Shown: positions 57,841-64,000 of the stretch, one piece after another | How positions within the stretch are numbered: position 1 is the first letter of the stretch | Layout of the letters: every line of letters starts with the position of its first letter | Source of the DNA: Apodospora peruviana | Lineage: Eukaryota; Ascomycota; Sordariomycetes; Sordariales; Lasiosphaeriaceae | Direction: 5' to 3' | Assembly: GCA_033439685.1 (NCBI GenBank) | Contig: JAUEDM010000005.1 | Coordinates: forward strand, 3,844,001-3,908,000 | Length of the DNA: 64,000 bases | Notes under the pieces: model-generated | Seen by the model: only the letters and a program-made list of their open reading frames with translations | Told to the model about the DNA's origin: nothing | Database searches by the model: none | Translations under genes and position numbers: made by a program

Positions 57841-58972
57841 CGGCCAGACTTTGCATGATATGACATCACATTCCAGATTAGGAAAAGGTGAGCGAGAAAT
57901 GGAAGTAACAAGAGACATATACTGTACAACCACGCCGCGCAGGACTTGCATTTGAAATTCTTTTTTGCCTTGATGTCGACTTGCCATCCGAATCCTGGCG
58001 AAGGAACTGTGTTACCATTTTTGGATTTCCTTGGTAGAACTGCTTAAGGTACGAATCATAAACCTGCCCCAGCCTCTCTCGATCTTCATCTGGCAGGTGA
58101 TGCCGATAACTTCCTTACCGGTTCCGAGAAAGTGGAGTTCTATCTGGGTAGGTACCTAGATAGATGATTCATCGCACCAACTGCCAACAGGCCACAGATC
58201 CCATGCAGCCGCCACAAAGACAACCCCTTGTTGAACGGCCCCCTTTTCTTGAAATAAGGTTTACTAGTGGGTCATAAACAACGAGCGGCTCGTGATTAAT
58301 AAGCCGAATATATGCAGTATATGTACAGTTTAAATGGGCTAAGCCGGTTGGTTTAACCAACAGATAGAAATCAGTGGGCCGGAACGTGTTCACAGAGAAA
58401 AATGGACGGCTCATTAACCCTGGCTTGGGCAGCCAAGGATATCATGATCATCAATACTAGTGAGGCATTTTTGCGCAACGATTTTATCTGGGGGTTCGGG
58501 TGGGTGGTGTTTTCTACAGTCATGGTTGATGGACAGAAAAGAATACGGTTGGCGGTTCTATTCGCATCTTGGGCTTAGCTACCACCGCTTCCCCTAGTGT
58601 AGGTTGCTGGGTAAGGTAGTTGAGTCTAGCTGCCTCACTCAGGACGAGGATTCGGTTAAGGTGGTCTCAGTCCTTACGTGCTGGGAGCTGGCTAGCTGGA
58701 AGGCTTAAACTAAGCTCCAAAGTGAAGAAGAGTGCTAGATATTTGACGATTATTTCGATTTCTTTTCAGCCCATTACACCCAGCTACCCAGGGTATTAGT
58801 TACCTACCTAGTTATCTAGACATCCAGGTAGGAACAGAGACCAGATGTTTTAAACAACACGATCAGGGACAACGATACCTCATAGTAAGCCTGTAAATAC
58901 TCCAGTCGTTCAGAGAGGCCACTCGTCAACACCCAGTTCTTCACCACGAATATGCATGGTAAAAGAAGCAGC
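57841..58972. other. Intergenic, about 1.1 kb
   Basis: No gene or structured element is seen apart from AC-CTA-rich short repeats near 58795-58830. Confidence 0.45.
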
Positions 58973-59497
58973 TTAGAGGCTGTAATCCATGTCTTCCAGG
59001 GTCATAGAACCGTCTTCGCCCCCATTCACATTCATCATCCCGGTTTGTTTCTCGTTGGTTCTCAACGAGAGTAGCTCGCCGCCGTCTGTCAACCTTCTTC
59101 GTCTGCTCCACAAACGATCGTAAGTTGTGCTCCTTCCGCTTTCGTCTAGAATAGCATGACACATTACTTGTTGGCTGATGGATACTGCCATCGTGCTGCC
59201 TAGGTAAATAGGAACTGACAATGCTAGGCCGCGGACTCGTGATGCCTTTGGAGGGGCATCGTGGACAGAACAGACAGAACTAGCCAAGTGGACAGTACAC
59301 ATTTGGTAGAGGGAAGAAGTGTCGTCGGTCGGCCGACATATGTTTGGACTTGTTGGTTGATCGTTCAGGTCCAATACTGAAGCAGTGAGCCTCCAACTTA
59401 GTATCGCAACGAACTGGTACCTTCTAGACAAAAGGGTTAAAAGAAGGCGACCAACCCAGCTTCCATTACCAAGAATGAAAGAGAAGACACTACGCAT
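58973..59497 (-). CDS. Hypothetical ORF, weak support
   Basis: An uninterrupted 174-residue frame ending NGGEDGSMTLEDMDYSL, which looks like a natural acidic C-terminus. The N-terminal part is hydrophobic and basic, with no domain I recognise. It is divergent from the small Cys gene at 59583, with only 85 bp between starts. It may be the last exon of something else, or chance. Confidence 0.22.
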   Translation of the reverse strand: MRSVFSFILGNGSWVGRLLLTLLSRRYQFVAILSWRLTASVLDLNDQPTSPNICRPTDDTSSLYQMCTVHLASSVCSVHDAPPKASRVRGLALSVPIYLGSTMAVSISQQVMCHAILDESGRSTTYDRLWSRRRRLTDGGELLSLRTNEKQTGMMNVNGGEDGSMTLEDMDYSL

Positions 59498-59582
59498 CCA
59501 TCGCCTTCATCCACCCCTCAGATCCCACCTCGAACACAGATCTCCCACCCGCCCAAAGCCCACCTCTCCAAGACTCACAAAC

Positions 59583-60187
59583 ATGCCCGTCGTCGTCATT
59601 GCCGAAATCATCCAGTGAATCACGTTCGGAGGCATCCTCGCCGGCAGCCTGACCACCTGGTGTAAGGATCACCCAGGCCCCGGGTGCGTCAACAAGCGCA
59701 GCGCCGGCATCGTCAAGGACGTCTTCGCCATCCGTGCCGACGTGGGCCCGTGCAATGTACCCAAGTACAACTTTGACATTTTCAACGACCTGCTGCGCAA
59801 CCAGAAGAACAAGGGCATCAAGGTCCTCGCCAATGTGCCTTCCAAGTGCGGTACGTACAGTTACCGAAATTGCCCATGTTAATTACCTATCTGACCGACC
59901 TCCCTCGTTTTTCTTCTTCTTCTCCTTGTTGTTTGTTGTTCCATTTCCCATCTATGCTGGCAGTGGCTGGTAGATTGCCTAGGTGTGTGTGACTGACTTG
60001 GTTTTGCAAACCGTTTTTGCTTGCAGTGGCCAAGTTCGCCAACTTGCCGCCCGCCTGCATGAACCTGACGGGCTCCTGCTCCGGCACTGGGCCCCGTCCG
60101 ACTCCCTGCGGCTCCGCCTGCATGGAGTACACGGGACTGTCCGATCAACAGCTGCGCCAGGTCTCGAGCTATCTCCAGCACCACTAA
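59583..60187 (+). pseudogene. Small Cys-containing protein gene with an in-frame TGA at codon 12
   Basis: Exons 59583-59850 and 60027-60187 with a 176 bp intron, 143 codons including the stops. After MPVVVIAEIIQ the frame hits TGA (59616-59618), then reads ITFGGILAGSLTTWCKDHPGPGC and on without a break across the intron (PSKC|VAKFANLPPACMNL) to SYLQHH and TAA. Cys residues cluster at the end (PPACMNLTGSCSGTG...PTPCGSACMEY). The piece downstream of the TGA has clean coding character and a proper splice, so the TGA is probably a recent Trp (TGG) to stop change. The hydrophobic stretch around the stop would be a signal or membrane segment. No other in-frame ATG restarts before the second exon. 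The family is unknown; similar Cys endings occur in small fungal proteins. Confidence 0.62.
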
Positions 60188-61264
60188 TCGGGGGTCTCTC
60201 ATTCTTGCTGACGAGATGAAAGAGGCGAAAACGGGAGGAAGGCATTGGTACAGTCCTGTTCTCACTCGCACCAGTTGTCAATCAGAGAGGGAAAGGGAGG
60301 ACGCTTCCATTTCCTGATAGTTCTGTGGTGGGAAATATCAAGGTTTCGCAGATGGCGTGTACGGTGGTGTGGTATAAACAAGTGTTGTGTTTGTGGACCT
60401 CTAATTTTGTGTTTGTTCGTCTTGGTTAGGTTGTTAAGCTCCCTTCCTTCAACTCTCACTTTGCTTTAGTAGGCTAGGTTGTGGGGGTTCTTATCTTCAC
60501 ACTGTTTTGGTAGTTTGAGTCAGTTCGAAAGAAATATTCAAGGTTTTTCTTGGAGCAAAGAAGCAGCGATGTGTCGAGAAAGGTCACAGATCACAGAAGA
60601 GTGTAGGGGCCCCCCACCCCCCCTGTCCCAATCTGGATGACCATGATTCCGGCGAGATTGAACTGTGAGGTCACTACCGCCTCGATACTTCGAAAAAGTC
60701 TGGAATAATTTTTTCTTCGAAGGCATTTCGGGATTGCCCTCGCTAAGCCCAAACCTTGCCCTCCGTGAAATCAGTGGCAATTTGCTGAATCGAGCCATCC
60801 AACATCTCATCTGGCTGCGATTAGTGGATGTCGATCGGTTTCTCGCAGTACTTGTAACGTGAGGTCAAACACTGGAGCGCTAGAGTGGGCGGCAGGCGTC
60901 ACTGACTTAACTCGCTCGCCGGGAGGGAGAAATGGGACGATTGGGGTGAAATCAACACAATCGACTCGCCATCTGGCGACATCAAGGCAAATCCACAGAA
61001 GATGCTGTTCTCGGATTAGGTGTGGGTCGGACGCCGCAGGAGAGTTGGGCCGGGGTTGGCCAGCACAGACCAACGTTGGGGTAGAACAGCCGCAGCGTAA
61101 CCCCACTAAAACTTCCGGCTGCCAAGCAGTGCCCAGTGAGGTGCCGTTGAACCTGCATCAAGCTCGACGGGCGCATCTACCGGCAGAATCACGATTCAAC
61201 AACCAAACAACTTTTGAGGACCCAGATGCGACTCGACAACGCCTGACCCCTAACTCTCTCTATA
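60188..61264. other. Intergenic, about 1.1 kb
   Basis: Between the small Cys gene and CTNNBL1. No gene, tRNA or repeat is seen; a C-rich run occurs near 60608-60626. Confidence 0.5.
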
Positions 61265-63282
61265 ATGGCTAGCATTGATGAGATATTCCAGGTACTGTCC
61301 GACATATTCTAATCCTTTTATTCCCCAGACAAACAGCTACTGACATTCCATTCCCTTCTCCCAGAAGTCCGGACTCCCAAGCAAACGGAAGCTAGATCCG
61401 GTTCGAGATCCAAGTATGCTCTAATTGGTCATTGATCTGAGGTCTTGTTGCTAATGGTCATGATTTTCCAACAGGTGAGATCTACAAATCCGCCAAAGTA
61501 GCCTCCAACGGCCACTCGGGCCGCCGCCATGCACACGCCGAGGAAGAAGACCAAGATATGGCGGACGATGACGACGACGTAGAAGCCGGACCCGCCCTCC
61601 CTCCCCCAGACGACGAAGAACAAGAAGATGAACAAGGCGATGACGAAGAGGGCCGCTTCTTCGGCGGCGGCATCACGGCGCAGGAAAAAGAGATCCTAAA
61701 CTTCATGGACAAGGAAGACGACAAGATCGACCCCAACGCAGCGCCCGAGAAGATCGACCTCGCCTGGCTAAAAAAGACCGCCCTGGCATTCGAAAAAAAC
61801 ATCACGCGCAACGCCCAGCTGCGCGCTCGATACGAGGCCGAACCGGCCAAGTTCATCGACTCCGAGGCCGACCTCGACGCGAGCATCAAGTCGCTCTCCA
61901 TCCTCTCCGAGCACCCGGATTTGTACAGCGACTTTGCCCGGCTGGGGTGCGTCGGCAGCCTGGTCGGCCTGCTAGCGCACGATAACACCGACATCGCGAT
62001 CGACGCGGCCGAGATCATCGGCGAGCTGACGGACGAGGACGTTGCGGCGACCGAGGCACAATGGGGCGCGCTCGTCGACGCGCTGCTCGAGGCCGACCTG
62101 CTCGGGCTGCTGGTCAGCAACTTTGCCCGGCTGGACGAAACCCAAGAGGCGGACAGGAGCGGCGTGTACCATGCGCTTGGCGTGGTAGAAAACTTATGCT
62201 CGCGCGCCGAGACGACCGAGGCGATCGGTAAAGACGACGCGCTGCTCAAATGGTTACTCACAAGAGCGCAAAAGGCCGAGAAACCCGTCACGCAGAACAA
62301 GCAGTACGCGGCCGAGATCCTGGCTATTTTGGTGCAAAGCTCCGCGGCCAACAGGCGGCGACTGGCCGGCCTGGACGCCGTCGACGTGATGCTGCAGCTC
62401 GTGGCGGCCTACAGGAAACGCGACCCCGAGAAGGGCGGGGACGAGGAGGAGTACATGGAGAATCTCTTCGAGGCGTTGACCTGTATCGTCGACGAACCTG
62501 AGGGCAAGGCAAAGTTTATCGACGCCGAGGGCATGGAGCTGTGTCTGATCATGCTGAGGGAGGGCAAGGCGAGCAAACCCGCGTCGCTGCGTCTGCTGGA
62601 CCACGCTGCGGCATGGGCATCGACCTCCTCGTCCCCTGCAGCAAAATCATCATCAACCCCGACATCCAACGCCGCCGCACAAGTTTGCAACAAGATCGTC
62701 CAGGCAGGCGGCCTCAAACCCATTTTTACTCTCTTCATGAAAAACACCACCCCCCCTAAAAAATCTACATCCAACGAACACAACAACCCACAAACAACTG
62801 AACACCTACTCGGCATTTTCTCGTCAATGATTCGGTTGCTCCCCGCTCAATCACCAGAGCGCATCCGCACCCTCGCCAAGTTCGTAGAAAAGGACTACGA
62901 GAAGACCGAAAGGCTCGTCCGGCTGCGGCGCGACTACGCCGCGCGCGTCGCGCTGGTCGACACGCAAATCAGTCAAGAGAAGCGGGCGGCGGTTGATGAC
63001 GAAGAGCGGGAGGAGATGGCGGACGAGTGGTTCTCGCGCCGCCTGGACGCGGGTCTGTTTTGCCTCCAGACAATCGACGTGATACTGGCCTGGCTTGTCG
63101 CGGAAGACGATGGCGCGCGGCGCAAGATTGTTTCCCTGTTAGCTGATCGTGACGAGTCGCTTGATGTGTTGAGGAAAACGATACAGGAGCAGATTGATGG
63201 TATTGGGGATGACCTAAAGGAAAATGATGAGGGGAGGGATACGAGGGATATGTTGGTGACGTTGGCGCAGTTTTTGGGTTGA
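61265..63282 (+). CDS. Beta-catenin-like protein 1 (CTNNBL1), spliceosome-associated ARM protein
   Basis: Three exons: 61265-61291 (9 codons), 61365-61413 and 61475-63282, giving 627 residues. It begins MASIDEIFQ|KSGLPSKRKLDPVRDP|SEIYKSAK, the conserved CTNNBL1 opening with a basic KRKLD patch, then a long acidic stretch (EEEDQDMADDDDD) and the armadillo-like solenoid from about residue 100 (FMDKEDDKIDPNAAPEKIDLAWLKKTALAFEKNI; LYSDFARLGCVGSLVGLLAHDNTDIAIDAAEIIGELTDED). Human CTNNBL1 binds the Prp19/CDC5L complex and nuclear localisation signals. In fungi it is an expected splicing-related nuclear protein. The two short first exons were placed from splice sites and motif match. Confidence 0.94.
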
Positions 63283-63743
63283 ATCAGGAACTGTGTGATG
63301 GAAAGATAGTGTCTCGACTAGAAAGTCAAATAATACCCACCCAGGAAAGCCAATCAGTCATCTCAAGACATGTTTGTTTTCTATTGCATGTCTGAATTGA
63401 GTTATTGCTCAGGTAAAGAATGACCATACACGCAACGTTTAGGTATCTATACAAGGAGCTTGTAGCATCGTGAACCCCCCTCGTTCACCAACTTCTACCG
63501 ATGTTTGTTTCTGCCCTGACGGGATGATGTTGGATTGTGTGTGGATGAACCCAGCCAGCTAGACGGCAAAAACACCCTCCTCGCCACCCAAACCGACACA
63601 CAGACTGTCGAGCCAAGTCTGGTCTCTAATCATTCACCCATGCTGTCCGTCCGTTCGGCTCGACTGCGCGCAGCAAAGCCAACGCTCCCAACAACAAAAT
63701 AAACAGCCCGTTCAACCACCCCCATCAACCTGCCCCCACAAAA
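63283..63743. other. Convergent intergenic region
   Basis: About 460 bp between the CTNNBL1 stop and the stop of the V-ATPase gene. It probably holds both 3' UTRs. No element is seen. Confidence 0.55.
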
Positions 63744-64000
63744 TCAAGCCACCGACTCAGGCGTAGGATGGACATCAACAACAGCCGACAACAAATCCTT
63801 AACCACTTTGTCTTGGCTCTTCTTCCCGGCGGCCTTGATCTCGGCGATGGCGGCCTGGGCCTCCTTGTCCGCCTCCTCCTCGGCCCGTTTGTTGCCTTGT
63901 GTGTGCTTTTCGCTTTCAGTCAGTCCCTCCCTTTCATTCTTTTCAAGGTTGGTGTCATACCTCGGCCTCAAACTTCTTAAACTCGGAATCCTTCTGGGCG
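63744..64000 (-). CDS. VMA10: V-type proton ATPase subunit G, C-terminal part (cut by window edge)
   Basis: Two exons are visible: an incomplete one from the window edge to 63961 (reading AQKDSEFKKFEAE) and the last exon 63905-63744 (HTQGNKRAEEEADKEAQAAI, then AEIKAAGKKSQDKVVKDLLS, ending AVVDVHPTPESVA), joined across a 55 bp GT-AG intron. The charged coiled-coil pattern and the KKFEAEH...GNK...EEEA...KD.V.DLL..V ending are those of subunit G. This subunit forms part of the peripheral stalk that ties V1 to Vo in the vacuolar proton pump. The N-terminal part lies outside the window. Confidence 0.9.
   Translation of the reverse strand, partial: PRRIPSLRSLRPRYDTNLEKNEREGLTESEKHTQGNKRAEEEADKEAQAAIAEIKAAGKKSQDKVVKDLLSAVVDVHPTPESVA

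Noticed and set aside
61482..62351. 289-residue minus-strand frame opposite CTNNBL1
   Set aside because: A Ser/Ala-rich shadow of the acidic coding strand of a well-supported gene.
1..64000. CRISPR arrays, rRNA, prokaryotic operons
   Set aside because: The window is fungal nuclear DNA; the only tandem arrays are the diverged 233 bp units and short minisatellites, none with repeat-spacer structure.

Overview
This is a 64 kb window of nuclear DNA from a filamentous ascomycete. Genes are compact, carry 0-3 short GT-AG introns (about 50-130 bp), and include fungus-specific families: a HET domain, an N-terminal STAND-type domain, a Zn(II)2Cys6 factor, a PTH11/SAT4-like rhodopsin-fold protein, a CYP52-like P450 and a HAK potassium transporter. 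Sequence style suggests Sordariomycetes, possibly Sordariales; I cannot name a species. Exon borders below were worked out by hand from splice signals, reading-frame continuity and family motifs.

Layout. 0.5-11.5 kb is mostly housekeeping: a membrane RING-H2 E3 ligase (-), a HAK/KUP K+ transporter (-), the ribosome-biogenesis helicase Dbp3 (+) and the ER flippase Rft1 (-), the last two convergent. 12.5-15.1 kb holds a tandem pair of paralogous unknown proteins with the same intron position and similar promoters. 17-27 kb is accessory metabolism: a flavin monooxygenase, a rhodopsin-fold membrane protein, an NmrA-like reductase and a CYP52-like P450. 27-31 kb is gene-free and contains a diverged tandem array of about 233 bp units. 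31-36.7 kb has a secreted class 3 lipase, a frameshifted class V aminotransferase relic, a GT25-like glycosyltransferase and a second NmrA-like protein. 37.3-39.4 kb is an F-box gene. 39.6-44.1 kb looks like decayed sequence (low-complexity coding-like relics, a 33 bp in-frame repeat, an LTR-like block). 44.1-49.2 kb pairs an intact HET-domain gene with a broken STAND-type gene. 49.9-57.8 kb has a secreted unknown protein, an SDR, a zinc-cluster regulator, an unknown protein and a broken wax-synthase-like acyltransferase. 59.6-64 kb has a small Cys-containing gene interrupted by TGA, then CTNNBL1 and the edge of V-ATPase subunit G.

Conserved genes sit at both ends and accessory, decaying material lies between. 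At least four loci (aminotransferase, STAND-type gene, wax-synthase-like gene, small Cys gene) are visibly broken, which makes the middle of the window a fast-evolving accessory segment. The best candidates for something undescribed are the tandem paralog pair, the 233 bp array and the TGA-interrupted small gene.
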